A DNA stretch of 64,000 nucleotides from Streptomyces humi (GTDB lineage: Bacteria > Actinomycetota > Actinomycetes > Streptomycetales > Streptomycetaceae), in assembly GCF_001005085.2 (NCBI RefSeq), contig NZ_LBMU02000010.1, positions 1-64,000 of the forward strand. The letters are read 5' to 3'. Below the pieces are notes generated by a model, which saw only the letters and a program-made list of their open reading frames with translations, had not been told where the DNA came from and did no database searches. Shown here one piece after another: positions 7,845 to 16,780 of this stretch. Position 1 is the stretch's first letter; each line of letters opens with the position of its first letter. Both the position numbers and the translations under genes were made by a program.

Positions 7845-8921
7845 GTGAGACGAATCGCAGGAATCGTCCTCGCGGTACTGCTGATCGGCGGCGTGGTGGC
7901 TGCCGTCGTCGCAGGCCGACACGGGGATGACAAGGGCACGGCAACGAAGACCGTGCGCGGTGTGATCGGTTCGGAGAAGTCGGACTTCTTCGCCGATCCC
8001 GATGTGGTGAAGGCCCTCGCCGCCAAGGGCTACACCGTGAAGACGGAGGCGTCGGGGTCCTGGGCCATGGACGGACTGGACCTGAAGGGCTACGACTTCG
8101 CCTTCCCGTCCAGCTCCGCGCCCGCCGACGCGCTGGCCGCGAAGTACCACGCCCGCCAGCCCCTCCCCCGGCCCTTCTACTCGCCCCTCGTGGTCGTCGC
8201 CCACCGCAGCGCGGCCCAGGTGCTGGCCGCCAACGGGCTCGCCGTGCTCGACGGCAAGGGCAAGGGCACCCTGAGGATGGCCGGCTACCTGGACGCCGCC
8301 CGGCACGACCGCACCTGGCAGCAGCTGAAGGGGGCCAAGGCGCACGGGGAGCTGACCGGGACGCTGTACGTCACCAGCACCGACCCGGAGACCTCCAACT
8401 CCGGTGCGCTCTACCTCGCCGCCGCCTCCTACGTCGCCAACGGCGGCCGGGTCGTGGCGAGCGACGCCGACATCGCACGGACCGCACCGCTGCTGCACAA
8501 GATCGTCAGTGTGCAGGGCGCCCAGCAGCCCAGCAGCGACTCGGTGTTCCGGGACTTCATCAGCGGTGCCGGCAACCCGCTGGTGTTCCTGTACGAGTCG
8601 CAGGTCGTCTCGCTCCTCGCCGAACAGCACGGCGCCGACGACCTCGTGGTCCTCTACCCCGACACCACGGTCAACAGCGACCACACGATCGTGCCCCTGG
8701 ACGACGCCGGACGGCAGCTCGGCGACCTCCTCAGCACCGATCCGGCCCTGCGCAAGCTCGCGGTCCGGCACGGCTTCCGGCCCCAGGGCGACTCCGCGGA
8801 GTTCGTCCAGGCCACCGCCGACCGCGCCGCCTATCTCAACCAGACACTGACCGGCGTCCGGCAGGCGCCCGTGCCCACCTCCGCGGTGCTGCACGAGATG
8901 GCCCGCCGGGCGCGCGGCTGA
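7845..8921 (+). CDS. Membrane-anchored periplasmic-binding-protein-like protein, TelA operon gene 1
   Basis: This 358-residue protein has an N-terminal transmembrane anchor or uncleaved signal (residues 4-23, no lipobox). An extracellular domain with the feel of a type 2 solute-binding protein follows: IGSEKSDFF at the start, RPFYSPLVVVAHRS, and DPETSNSGALYLA, a phrase that recurs as DPARSNSGFATL in the third operon gene. Start GTG at 7845; no clear ribosome site. TelA begins 12 bases after the stop. The shared phrase suggests that two binding-protein-like domains work together on the outer face. Ligand unknown. Confidence 0.7.
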   Translation: MRRIAGIVLAVLLIGGVVAAVVAGRHGDDKGTATKTVRGVIGSEKSDFFADPDVVKALAAKGYTVKTEASGSWAMDGLDLKGYDFAFPSSSAPADALAAKYHARQPLPRPFYSPLVVVAHRSAAQVLAANGLAVLDGKGKGTLRMAGYLDAARHDRTWQQLKGAKAHGELTGTLYVTSTDPETSNSGALYLAAASYVANGGRVVASDADIARTAPLLHKIVSVQGAQQPSSDSVFRDFISGAGNPLVFLYESQVVSLLAEQHGADDLVVLYPDTTVNSDHTIVPLDDAGRQLGDLLSTDPALRKLAVRHGFRPQGDSAEFVQATADRAAYLNQTLTGVRQAPVPTSAVLHEMARRARG

Positions 8922-8933
8922 CGGGGGGACCCT

Positions 8934-10151
8934 GTGAGCAACTTCGACAAGATGACACCGAGCGGCGGCGCGCACCCGCCCACCCTCAGCGGCGAGGACG
9001 TCTTCACGCTGACCCCGCCGGAGGCGGTGGCACCAGTGCCCCGGGAACGGGCCGGCGGCCTGGTGCCGGTCGACGACGGCGTCCGCGCCGACATGACGGA
9101 CAAGGCCGCCGAGTACGTCCGCGGCCTCGCCGCCCTCGACGCGCGGTCACCGGAGTTCGCGGTCAAGGTAGGTGAGATCACCGGCCTCGGCGCGGGCGAG
9201 ATGCGCACCGCCGCCGCACAGTCCAACCGGATGCTGGAGCGCGCCGTCCGCAGCCTCCCCGACAAGGGCGGCGACGCCCAGGCCAAGGTGGCCGGTTCGC
9301 TGGTCGAACTCCGCCGGGTCGTCGAGGACCTGGACCCGCGCGACCTGCCCGCGGGCAAGGGCCGCAAGTTCCTCTCCCGGCTGCCCGGCGGCAACCGGCT
9401 CCGCGACCATGTCGCCAAGTACGCCTCCGCGCAGTCCACGTTGAACAGGATCGTCGGCTCGCTGCGCGGCGGTCAGGACGAACTCCGCCGGGACAACGCG
9501 GCGTTGGGGACCGAGCGGGTGCGTCTCTGGGAGACCATGGGCAAGCTCCAGGAGTACGTGGTCCTCACCCAGGCCCTGGACACCGCCGTGGAGCAGCACC
9601 TCGCCCGGCTCCAGGACCCGCAGGACGCCGACGCGCTCCGCGCCGACGTGCTCTTCCCGGTCCGGCAGAAGCACCAGGACCTGCTCACCCAGCTCGCGGT
9701 GTCCGCGCAGGGCTACCTCGCGATGGACGTCGTACGGCGCAACAACGACGAGCTGATCAAGGGCGTCGAACGCGCCGCCACCACCACCGTGTCCGCGCTG
9801 CGCATCTCGGTGATGCTGGCCTCCGCGCTCGACAACCAGAAGAAGGTCATCGAGCAGGTCGACGCGTTGCGCGGGACGACCGAGGAGCTGATCCGGGGCA
9901 ACGCGGAGATGCTGGCGAGCCAGAGCGGGGAGATCCAGCGCATCGCCGCCGACCCGGCCGTCGGCGCCGAGACACTGCGCGCCGCCTTCCAGCAGATCTA
10001 CCGCACCCTCGACGCCATCGACACCTACAAGGTGCAGGCGACCGAGGCGATGTCCGAGACCGTGCGGTCCCTCACCGACGAACTCCAGCAGGCCGGTGCC
10101 TACCTGGAGCGCAGCCGCGCGAAGGGCGCGCTGGAGGGCGGCCTCGCATGA
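8934..10151 (+). CDS. telA: Toxic anion resistance protein TelA family
   Basis: This 405-residue cytoplasmic, mainly helical protein belongs to the TelA (TelA/KlaA/YceH) family, first linked to tellurite resistance and often to envelope stress. Recognisable stretches include VGEITGLGAGEMRTAAAQSNRMLERAV, read across two pieces near residue 80-105, and SALRISVMLASALDNQKKVIEQVDALR, likewise near 285-310. GTG at 8934 has GGGGGGA eight bases upstream. Its stop overlaps the next ATG (ATGA), implying translational coupling. The reaction, if any, of TelA proteins is not established; the neighbours suggest a membrane-signalling or envelope role. Confidence 0.85.
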   Translation: MSNFDKMTPSGGAHPPTLSGEDVFTLTPPEAVAPVPRERAGGLVPVDDGVRADMTDKAAEYVRGLAALDARSPEFAVKVGEITGLGAGEMRTAAAQSNRMLERAVRSLPDKGGDAQAKVAGSLVELRRVVEDLDPRDLPAGKGRKFLSRLPGGNRLRDHVAKYASAQSTLNRIVGSLRGGQDELRRDNAALGTERVRLWETMGKLQEYVVLTQALDTAVEQHLARLQDPQDADALRADVLFPVRQKHQDLLTQLAVSAQGYLAMDVVRRNNDELIKGVERAATTTVSALRISVMLASALDNQKKVIEQVDALRGTTEELIRGNAEMLASQSGEIQRIAADPAVGAETLRAAFQQIYRTLDAIDTYKVQATEAMSETVRSLTDELQQAGAYLERSRAKGALEGGLA

Positions 10152-11689
10152 ACAGACGTACGCTGCTCGCCCTCGCGGCGGCCACCGCCGTCATGCTGAC
10201 CGGCTGCACCTCCGGGCCGGACGAGGACGACGACTCCACGGCGCCGAAGCCCGGCACCCTGCGGGTCCTCGCCTCCTCAGAGCTCAGCGACATGACAGCC
10301 GTCCTCGACCGCGTGCAGAAGGACACCGGGGTCACCGTCCGCCCCACCTACATGGGCACCCTGGACGCCGTCGACCTGGTCGCCCGGGGCAGGGCGGACG
10401 GCAGGTACGACGCGCTGTGGCTGTCCTCCGACGACTACCTGAGGCTGCGCCCGGAGGCGGCGCGGAAGGTCGTCTCGGAGACCTCGGTCATGACCAGCCC
10501 GGTCGCGATCGGCGTGCGGACGGCCACTGTGAAGGCCCTCGGGTGGAAGCCGGACGCGGTCACCTGGTCCCAGATCGAACAGGCCGTGACGGCGGGCCGG
10601 CTGACCTACGGCATGACGGACCCGGCGCGCTCCAACTCCGGTTTCGCCACGCTGATCTCGGTGGCCTCCGCGCTCTCCGGCGCCCAGTCGGCGCTCACCG
10701 ACGCGGACGTGACCAAGGCGACCCCGCAGCTGAAGGAGTTCTTCAAGGGCCAGAAGCTGACCTCGGGTTCCTCGGGCTGGCTGGCCTCCGCCTACCGGCG
10801 GCGCGGCGACGTCGACGCGCTGCTCAACTACGAGTCCGTCCTCAAGGGCATCCCGGGACTCACGGTGATCCGGCCCAGCGACGGCGTGGTCACCGCCGAC
10901 TACCCGTTCTCCTCGCTCGCCGGCACCTCCGCCGACACCCGCGAGGACGTCCGCAAGGTCACCGAGGACCTGCGCACGACGGCCGTGCAGAAGCTCATCA
11001 CCGACACCACGCACCGCCGGCCGGTGGTCGCCTCCGTCCCGCCGGCCGCCGGTCTCGAGACCACCCGCCGCCGCGAACTCCCCTTCCCCGGCAGCAAGTC
11101 GGTGGCCGACGGGCTGATCTCGGCCTACGAGAACGAACTGCGCCGCCCGTCCCGCACGGTCTACGTCCTGGACACCTCGGGCTCCATGGACGGCGACCGG
11201 CTGGACCGGCTGAAGAAGGCCCTCACCGCCCTCACCGGCGACTTCCGCGACCGCGAGGAGGTCACCCTGATGCCGTTCGGCTCGGCCGTGAAGAGCGTCA
11301 GCACCCACGTCGTGGAACCGGCGGACCCGAAGGCCGGCCTGAACGCGATCCGCAAGGACACCGAGGCCCTGAACGCCGACGGCAACACGGCGATCTACAC
11401 CTCGCTGGAGAAGGCGTACGACCATCTCGGCAGCGGCGAGGACACGTTCACGTCGATCGTGCTGATGACGGACGGCGAGAACACCACGGGTGCGAAGGCC
11501 GCGGAGTTCGACGGCTTCTACCGGGGTCTGTCCGCCGCCCGCCGGAACATCCCCGTCTTCCCCATCCTCTTCGGCGACTCCTCACGCGCCGAACTCCAGC
11601 ACATCGCCGACCTGACCGGCGGTCGTCTCTTCGACGGCCGGGAGGGCTCCCTGGACGGCGCCTTCGAGGAGATCCGTGGCTACCAGTAA
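10148..11689 (+). CDS. Lipoprotein with solute-binding domain fused to von Willebrand A domain
   Basis: This 513-residue lipoprotein has the signal MNRRTLLALAAATAVMLTGC with lipobox LTGC, so the mature protein starts at Cys20. Residues ~35-300 resemble a type 2 solute-binding fold (LRVLASSEL, WLSSDDYLRL, DPARSNSGFATL). Residues ~335-510 form a VWA domain with an intact MIDAS site: DTSGSM, the Thr of DGNTAIY and the Asp of LMTDGEN. It overlaps TelA by 4 bases and the next gene by 14. VWA domains bind partners through a metal ion, so this probably holds an extracellular complex. Ligand and partner unknown. Confidence 0.85.
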   Translation: MNRRTLLALAAATAVMLTGCTSGPDEDDDSTAPKPGTLRVLASSELSDMTAVLDRVQKDTGVTVRPTYMGTLDAVDLVARGRADGRYDALWLSSDDYLRLRPEAARKVVSETSVMTSPVAIGVRTATVKALGWKPDAVTWSQIEQAVTAGRLTYGMTDPARSNSGFATLISVASALSGAQSALTDADVTKATPQLKEFFKGQKLTSGSSGWLASAYRRRGDVDALLNYESVLKGIPGLTVIRPSDGVVTADYPFSSLAGTSADTREDVRKVTEDLRTTAVQKLITDTTHRRPVVASVPPAAGLETTRRRELPFPGSKSVADGLISAYENELRRPSRTVYVLDTSGSMDGDRLDRLKKALTALTGDFRDREEVTLMPFGSAVKSVSTHVVEPADPKAGLNAIRKDTEALNADGNTAIYTSLEKAYDHLGSGEDTFTSIVLMTDGENTTGAKAAEFDGFYRGLSAARRNIPVFPILFGDSSRAELQHIADLTGGRLFDGREGSLDGAFEEIRGYQ

Positions 11690-12278
11690 GGTCCTCGCCC
11701 ACCTGGAGTCCCGCAAGAACCTCACCGGTTCGGCGGGCGGTCTCCTCGGCCTGGTCCTGACCTTCACCGGTGTGGCGGGCCCCTACTGGCCGGTGGTGGT
11801 GGCCGGCCTGTACGGCGCGGGTGCCCTGATCGCGCCGCCGGAGCGTCCGGCGCCGCCGGACTTCCCGACACCCTCGGCCCAACTGAACGAGGTGCGGGGT
11901 GACTTCGAGCAGCTGGGTGCCTATCTGGCGGAGGTGGACCTGCCCCCGGCGGCCGCCGGGCGGCTGACCGAACTGCGGGACCTGCTGGCCGCGTTGCTGG
12001 ATCCGGGCTGGGCGGCCGAGCTGCTCGCCCAGGACCCCGAGGGAGTGCACGTGCTCTCCCGGGCGGTACGGCAGGACATCCCGGAGGCGGTCGACAGCTT
12101 CGTGAGGACCCGGTGGTGGACGCGGATGGCACCGGGCCAGGAACCCCCGGAACGCCACCTGGAACGGCAGTTGGCGGTCCTGAAGGAGGAGGCCGAGCAG
12201 CTGGCGGCGGGCCTCGGGGAGACCGAGGCCCGCCGCCAGGAGACGCACACCCGCTATCTGGAGGAGCGGGGCAACTGA
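11676..12278 (+). CDS. Small membrane protein, last gene of the TelA operon (possibly XpaC-like)
   Basis: This 200-residue protein has an N-terminal pair of close hydrophobic helices (~18-35 and 37-55), then a cytoplasmic helical part with a likely coiled coil at the C-terminus (ERHLERQLAVLKEEAEQL). GTG at 11676 overlaps the VWA gene by 14 bases, so it is coupled. In Firmicutes, TelA homologues lie beside XpaC, which also has two N-terminal membrane helices and a helical tail. A similar partner role is plausible, but I see no diagnostic motif. Its stop is 7 bases from the convergent gene's stop. Confidence 0.65.
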   Translation: MATSKVLAHLESRKNLTGSAGGLLGLVLTFTGVAGPYWPVVVAGLYGAGALIAPPERPAPPDFPTPSAQLNEVRGDFEQLGAYLAEVDLPPAAAGRLTELRDLLAALLDPGWAAELLAQDPEGVHVLSRAVRQDIPEAVDSFVRTRWWTRMAPGQEPPERHLERQLAVLKEEAEQLAAGLGETEARRQETHTRYLEERGN

Positions 12279-12285
12279 GCGCCGC

Positions 12286-14322
12286 TCAGGGGCAGCTGAT
12301 CCGGGTGTCGCCCGGGTCGGTGGTGCAGGTGTCGGTGCCCAGGCCGCCGTTGGCGGTGTCGTTGCCGGAGACGCCGTCGGTGGTGACCACCCGGTCGTTG
12401 CCCGCGGAGCCGCTCACCGAGTCGTCGCCCGGTCCGCCGTACAGGGTGTCGTTGCCGGCGCCGCCGTCGATGGTGTCGTTGCCGTAGTCGCCGTAGACGG
12501 TGTCGGTGCCACCGTTGCCGAGCAGGGTGTCGTTGCCGCCCAGGCCGCAGATCACGTCGTTGCCGAAGGTGCCGTTCAGGCGGTCGGCCCCGCTGGTGCC
12601 GATGATCGTGCAGCCCCGGGAGTTGACGACGGTGCCGGTGGCCGTGGCGGTGTTGTTCCCGGTCACCGGGTCGGCCGGGGTGCCGCCGGCCGTGGCGGTG
12701 TTGCGCAGCGTGCCGGCGGTCCGGGGTTCGGCGACGACCGTGACGGTGGCGCTCGCGCCCGGGGCCAGCGTGTTCAGGGCGCAGGTGGCGCCGGTGGCGG
12801 TGGTGGTGCAGCTGCCCTGGGAGGGCGTGGCCGAGATCAGGGTGGCGCCCGTCCCGGAGAGGGTGTCGGTCAGGCTGACCCCGGTGGCGGAGGCGGTGGA
12901 GGTGGCCGAGTTGGTCACGCGAACGGTGTAGGTGGCCCGGTCGCCGAGGGTGACGGAGGACGGGCCGGCCTTGGTGACCGACAGGTCGGCGCTGGGCGGG
13001 GGCGGCGGCACGGTGCCACCGCCGCCCAGGTAGCGGACGAGGGCGAAGTCGCCATTCGGGCCGCCCTGGCCGACGGCGACGATCCGGCCGTCGGACTGGA
13101 GCGCCACGCCGTGCGCCACGTCGCTCCCGCCGAAGCTCGTGGTCGTCCTGCCGTTGTCGCCGAAGCCGCCGTCCAGGCTGCCGTCGGGGTTGTACCGCAG
13201 CACGTTGAACCCGCCGGAGCCACTGCCCGCGACCACGATCCGGCCGTCGCTCTGGAGCCTGACGTCCTGGGCGGCGCCGCCGCGGGTGACGACCAGGCCG
13301 TTGCCGTCGAAGCCCGGATCCAGGGTGCCGTCGGGGTTGTAGCGGGCCAGGGCGAAGCCGCCGCCGCCCCCGCCGGCCGCGACGATCTTGCCGTCGGGCT
13401 GGAGGGCGAGCGCCTCCGCGGAGTCGTAGTCGCCGAAGTCGGTGCGCTGGATGCCGCCGTTGCCGAACCCCGTGTCGAGGCTGCCGTCGGGGTTGTAGCG
13501 GATGAGCGCGAAGTCGAAGCGGGTGGTGCCGACCTCGCCCGCGACCACGATCCTGCCGTCGGGTTGCAGGAGCAGGGCGCGCGCGTCCCCGCCCTCCTGC
13601 GGAGTGGAGCCCGCGGGGTTGGTGGTCACCATGCCGTCACCGCTGAAACCGGTGTCCGGGCTGCCGTCGGGGTTGTAGCGGGCCACCGCGGCCCGGCCGC
13701 CGACATAGCCCGCGGCGACGATCTTGCCGTCGGGCTGCACCGCCACGTCCGCGGCCTCCTCGGGGGTGCCGAAGTCGGTGAACACCCGGCCGTCGCCGTC
13801 ACCGAAGCCCGTGTCCAGGGTGCCGTCCGCGTTGTAGCGGACCACCGTGAACCAGCAGCAGTTCTCGTACCCCCGCCAGCTGCCGCCGGCCACCACGATC
13901 TTGCCGTCGGGCTGGAGCGCCACGGCGTGGGCCTCGCTCCACTGGAGGTCGCCGTCGGCGATCATGTTGTTGACGGGGGTGGTGACCTTGCCGTCGCCGC
14001 CGAAACCGGTGTCCAGGGTGCCGTCGGGGTTGTGCCGGGTCACCGCGAAGTCGCTCTCGGGTACCGAGTCGTCGGCGGCGGAACCGACGGAGACGATCTT
14101 GCCGTCGGGCTGGACCGCCACGTCGTTCGCCGAGTCGTCGCCGCCGAAGTCGGTGACGACCCTGCCGTTGCCGCCGAAGCCGGTGTCCAGGTCGCCGGGG
14201 GCGGCGACCGCGGTGCCGGGCAGGGCCAGGACGAGCGCCAGGAGGGTGGCGGCCACGGTTCCGGCCCGGACCGTGAGCGATCGAACACCAGGTGTGATCG
14301 ATCGAACGTGAGGTGTGAGCAT
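12286..14322 (-). CDS. Secreted repeat protein: delta-60 repeats, DUF11-like domain, RTX-like calcium repeats
   Basis: This 678-residue exported protein has a signal peptide to about residue 41 (TAVAAP). Seven delta-60 repeats follow, recognisable by DG(S/T)LDTGFG and QPDGKIV, forming a probable beta-propeller to ~430. Next is a DUF11 adhesin-like domain (ADLSVTKAGPSSVTLGDRAT). The C-terminus has nonapeptide calcium-type repeats such as GGNDTL, YGNDTI, GAGNDTL and GPGDDSV. Cysteines occur only in the last two parts. A role in cell-surface or matrix binding is inferred. The N-terminal bases contain a 21-base tandem repeat (14277-14318), so the exact start is slightly uncertain. Confidence 0.85.
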   Translation of the reverse strand: MLTPHVRSITPGVRSLTVRAGTVAATLLALVLALPGTAVAAPGDLDTGFGGNGRVVTDFGGDDSANDVAVQPDGKIVSVGSAADDSVPESDFAVTRHNPDGTLDTGFGGDGKVTTPVNNMIADGDLQWSEAHAVALQPDGKIVVAGGSWRGYENCCWFTVVRYNADGTLDTGFGDGDGRVFTDFGTPEEAADVAVQPDGKIVAAGYVGGRAAVARYNPDGSPDTGFSGDGMVTTNPAGSTPQEGGDARALLLQPDGRIVVAGEVGTTRFDFALIRYNPDGSLDTGFGNGGIQRTDFGDYDSAEALALQPDGKIVAAGGGGGGFALARYNPDGTLDPGFDGNGLVVTRGGAAQDVRLQSDGRIVVAGSGSGGFNVLRYNPDGSLDGGFGDNGRTTTSFGGSDVAHGVALQSDGRIVAVGQGGPNGDFALVRYLGGGGTVPPPPPSADLSVTKAGPSSVTLGDRATYTVRVTNSATSTASATGVSLTDTLSGTGATLISATPSQGSCTTTATGATCALNTLAPGASATVTVVAEPRTAGTLRNTATAGGTPADPVTGNNTATATGTVVNSRGCTIIGTSGADRLNGTFGNDVICGLGGNDTLLGNGGTDTVYGDYGNDTIDGGAGNDTLYGGPGDDSVSGSAGNDRVVTTDGVSGNDTANGGLGTDTCTTDPGDTRISCP
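14277..14318. repeat. Imperfect 21-base tandem repeat at the start of the delta-60 gene
   Basis: Two adjacent 21-base units (14277-14297 and 14298-14318) agree at 17 positions and share CGATCGAAC and AGGTGTGA. If ATG 14322 is used, they encode TPHVRSI and TPGVRSL. They may instead be paired protein-binding sites, with translation starting farther in. Confidence 0.5.
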
Positions 14323-14435
14323 GGGCGACAGCGTCCCGGTGCCGGACCGGGAGTCAGCTCGCCACGAGGGCTCTTGGGCTCACCGGCCGCAGGAATCCAC
14401 CCCGGCGGGTGAGGCCTGCGCCACGCACAGGCGAA

Positions 14436-14490
14436 GGCCTGCCGTCGCCGGGCTCCCGTCGGGGCGGACGGGAAGAGGCGACGGCAGGCC
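14436..14490 (-). terminator. Two-tier hairpin downstream of pckG
   Basis: Perfect 14-base arms (GGCCTGCCGTCGCC and its complement) enclose a second perfect 6-bp stem (CCCGTC/GACGGG). It lies about 110 bases after the pckG stop and before the next gene on the same strand, so it probably ends the pckG mRNA. Nothing else recognisable lies in 14323-14603. Confidence 0.65.
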
Positions 14491-14603
14491 CGCAGGCCCC
14501 GCACGCCGTTGTGCGCGGCCTCGCCGGTTCACACCGCGGCCGGTCGTGACGATCGCTGGTCAGGGCACACCACCGGAACCGGCCGCGGAGTCTTCGTCGG
14601 GGG

Positions 14604-16427
14604 TCAGCCCAGGCGCTCGACCAGCGCCCGGTACTGCTCCCACAGCTCCTTCGGCGTGTGCTCGCCGAAGGTGTCGAGGTGGTCCGGGACCAGCGCGGCC
14701 TCCTCGCGCCAGACCTCCTTGTCGACGGTCAGCAGGAAATCGAGGTCGCTGTCGTCGAGGTCGAGCCCGCGGGTGTCGAGGGCGTCCCGGGTCGGCAGCA
14801 CGCCGATCGGCGTCTCCACACCGTCCGCCTTGCCGTCCAGCCGCTCCACGATCCACTTCAGGACACGGGAGTTCTCGCCGAAGCCGGGCCAGACGAACTT
14901 GCCCTGGTCGTTCTTGCGGAACCAGTTGACGTAGTAGATCTTCGGCAGCCCGGCCTGGTCCTTGCCCTTGGCCACGTCGATCCAGTGGGCCATGTAGTCG
15001 CCCATGTTGTAGCCGCAGAACGGCAGCATCGCGAACGGGTCGCGGCGCAGTTCGCCGACCTTGCCCTCGGCCGCGGCCGTCTTCTCGGAGGCCACGTTGG
15101 CACCCAGGAAGACACCGTGGTTCCAGTCGAAGGACTCGGTGACCAGCGGTACGGCGGTGGCGCGCCGGCCGCCGAACAGGATCGCCGAGATCGGCACGCC
15201 CTTCGGGTCCTCCCACTCCGGCGCGATGATCGGGCACTGCGCGGCGGGCACGGTGAAGCGGGCGTTGGGGTGGGCGGCCGGGGTCCCGGACTCCGGCGTC
15301 CAGTCGTTGCCCTTCCAGTCCGTGAGGTGGGCGGGCAGTTCCTCCGTCATGCCCTCCCACCAGATGTCGCCGTCGTCGGTGAGCGCGACGTTGGTGAAGA
15401 CGGCGTTGCCCCACAGCGTCTTCATCGCGTTGGCGTTGGTGTGCTCACCGGTGCCGGGCGCGACGCCGAAGAAGCCGGCCTCGGGGTTGATCGCGTAGAG
15501 GCGGCCGTCCTCGCCGAACCGCATCCAGGCGATGTCGTCGCCGATCGTCTCGACGGTCCAGCCGGAGACGGTGGGCTCCAGCATCGCGAGGTTGGTCTTG
15601 CCACAGGCGCTCGGGAAGGCCGCGGCGACGTACTTGGACTCGCCCTGGGGAGGGGTGAGTTTGAGGATCAGCATGTGCTCGGCGAGCCAGCCCTCGTCGC
15701 GCGCCATGACGGAGGCGATGCGCAGGGCGTAGCACTTCTTGCCGAGCAGGGCGTTGCCGCCGTAGCCGGAGCCGTAGGACCAGATCTCGCGCGACTCGGG
15801 GAAGTGCGAGATGTACTTGGTGCTGTTGCACGGCCACGGGACGTCCGCCTGGCCGTCGGCCAGCGGGGCACCGAGGGTGTGCACCGCCTTCACGAAGAAG
15901 CCGTCGTCGCCGAGTTCGTCGAGGACCGCCTGGCCCATGCGCGTCATCGTGCGCATGGAGACGGCGACGTACGCGGAGTCGGTGATCTCGACGCCGAGCG
16001 CGGAGAGCGGGGAGCCGAGGGGGCCCATGCAGAACGGGACGACGTACATCGTCCGGCCCTTCATCGAGCCGCGGAACAGGCCCTTCTCCCCGGAGAAGAT
16101 CTCCCGCATCTCGGCGGGGTCCTTCCAGTGGTTGGTCGGGCCCGCGTCCTTCTCCTGCTCGGAGCAGATGAACGTGCGGTCCTCGACCCGGGCGACATCG
16201 GTCGGGTCGGAGGCCGCGTAGTACGAGTGGGGGCGCTTGATCGGGTCGAGCTTCCTGAAGGTGCCCTTCGCCACGAGCTCCTCTGCCAGTCGCTCGTACT
16301 CGGCCTCGGATCCGTCACACCAGACCACGCTGTCCGGCTGGGTCAGTTCGGCGATCTCGTTGACCCACGAGATCAGTTCCTGATGGTTGGTGGGGATGAC
16401 GGTGGGAGCCGCGATGTCGCGCGCCAC
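14604..16427 (-). CDS. pckG: Phosphoenolpyruvate carboxykinase (GTP)
   Basis: This 607-residue enzyme converts oxaloacetate and GTP to phosphoenolpyruvate, GDP and CO2, linking the TCA cycle to gluconeogenesis. The length and the P-loop [12 protein letters not shown] (271-282, with the hyper-reactive Cys275) mark the GTP-dependent class. Also present are the substrate-binding [17 protein letters not shown] region (119-135) and the metal-binding region around residue 240. GTG at 16427 with AGGAGC six bases upstream. The 344-base upstream gap holds a structured leader with a tiny open frame (16521-16544). The gene is transcribed alone. Confidence 0.97.
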   Translation of the reverse strand: MARDIAAPTVIPTNHQELISWVNEIAELTQPDSVVWCDGSEAEYERLAEELVAKGTFRKLDPIKRPHSYYAASDPTDVARVEDRTFICSEQEKDAGPTNHWKDPAEMREIFSGEKGLFRGSMKGRTMYVVPFCMGPLGSPLSALGVEITDSAYVAVSMRTMTRMGQAVLDELGDDGFFVKAVHTLGAPLADGQADVPWPCNSTKYISHFPESREIWSYGSGYGGNALLGKKCYALRIASVMARDEGWLAEHMLILKLTPPQGESKYVAAAFPSACGKTNLAMLEPTVSGWTVETIGDDIAWMRFGEDGRLYAINPEAGFFGVAPGTGEHTNANAMKTLWGNAVFTNVALTDDGDIWWEGMTEELPAHLTDWKGNDWTPESGTPAAHPNARFTVPAAQCPIIAPEWEDPKGVPISAILFGGRRATAVPLVTESFDWNHGVFLGANVASEKTAAAEGKVGELRRDPFAMLPFCGYNMGDYMAHWIDVAKGKDQAGLPKIYYVNWFRKNDQGKFVWPGFGENSRVLKWIVERLDGKADGVETPIGVLPTRDALDTRGLDLDDSDLDFLLTVDKEVWREEAALVPDHLDTFGEHTPKELWEQYRALVERLG

Positions 16428-16460
16428 GATTGCTCCTAAATGAGGGATTTTTGATCTTTC

Positions 16461-16477
16461 GGCCTTGCTGGAAGGCC
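16461..16477 (-). promoter_or_regulatory. Hairpin near the pckG ribosome-binding site
   Basis: GGCCTT and AAGGCC flank a 5-base loop, ending 33 bases upstream of the pckG GTG. It is short and lacks a following T-run. It could modulate translation together with the small upstream open frame. Confidence 0.35.
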
Positions 16478-16520
16478 TTGTTGCCCCGTGGGGGCTGCGA
16501 CCCGGATGCTTCGTAGCCGC

Positions 16521-16544
16521 TCATCCGGTGCCGACCGCACTCAT
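16521..16544 (-). CDS. Possible 7-residue leader peptide upstream of pckG
   Basis: GGAGG, five bases, then ATG opens a frame of seven codons (MSAVGTG) before TGA. The ribosome site is better than that of most genes nearby. It sits 94 bases before pckG and between two inverted repeats. No run of regulatory codons is apparent. It may be chance; the combination with hairpins makes it worth listing. Confidence 0.3.
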   Translation of the reverse strand: MSAVGTG

Positions 16545-16566
16545 TTGATCCTCCGACTCGATCTCC

Positions 16567-16592
16567 CATCTGTCCAGAGGGAGTCACAGATG
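16567..16592 (-). promoter_or_regulatory. Inverted repeat in the pckG leader
   Basis: CATCTGT and ACAGATG form a perfect 7-bp stem with a 12-base loop, just upstream of the leader open frame. It may be an RNA hairpin or a protein-binding site. Confidence 0.35.
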
Positions 16593-16740
16593 AGCGACGT
16601 GAGGAAGGCCACGGTTTCCGTGTTTTCCTGCGCTTCTTTGCGTCCACGTGGAGTTCAACTGGAGATCTTTTTGCCCACACCCGGCCGCGCGTGAGGGGCG
16701 CGTGAGATGATGGCCACTCCGGGTAGCGCACCGGCCGGGA

Positions 16741-16769
16741 CTGACGCGTAACCTACGGTTCCGTAGGTA
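16741..16769 (+). promoter_or_regulatory. Promoter covered by a perfect 18-base palindromic operator
   Basis: CTGACG (16741-16746), a 17-base spacer and TAGGTA (16764-16769) form a well-spaced promoter. ACCTACGG TT CCGTAGGT (16751-16768), with perfect 8-base arms, covers the spacer and -10. Arms of this length and spacing are typical of TetR-family operators. The start point would fall just before the ATG at 16781, giving a leaderless mRNA. Confidence 0.65.
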
Positions 16770-16780
16770 CGATGCGGTCC

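Larger units (their letters stand above)
16428..16771 (-). promoter_or_regulatory. pckG: pckG leader and promoter region, no full gene
   Basis: This 344-base gap contains no convincing protein gene. On the pckG strand, in order, are a TCCACGTGGA palindrome, an inverted repeat at 16567-16592, a 7-codon open frame with a good ribosome site (16521-16544), a hairpin at 16461-16477, and the pckG ribosome site. The right end holds the divergent promoter of the hemolysin III-like gene. I could not place the pckG promoter elements with confidence. Confidence 0.5.

Noticed and set aside
14277..14318. Possible CRISPR-like repeat
   Set aside because: Only two adjacent imperfect units without spacers; no cas genes in the window.
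16741..16769. Intrinsic terminator
   Set aside because: The palindrome has a 2-base centre, lies directly over a well-spaced promoter and has no T-run, so an operator is the better reading.
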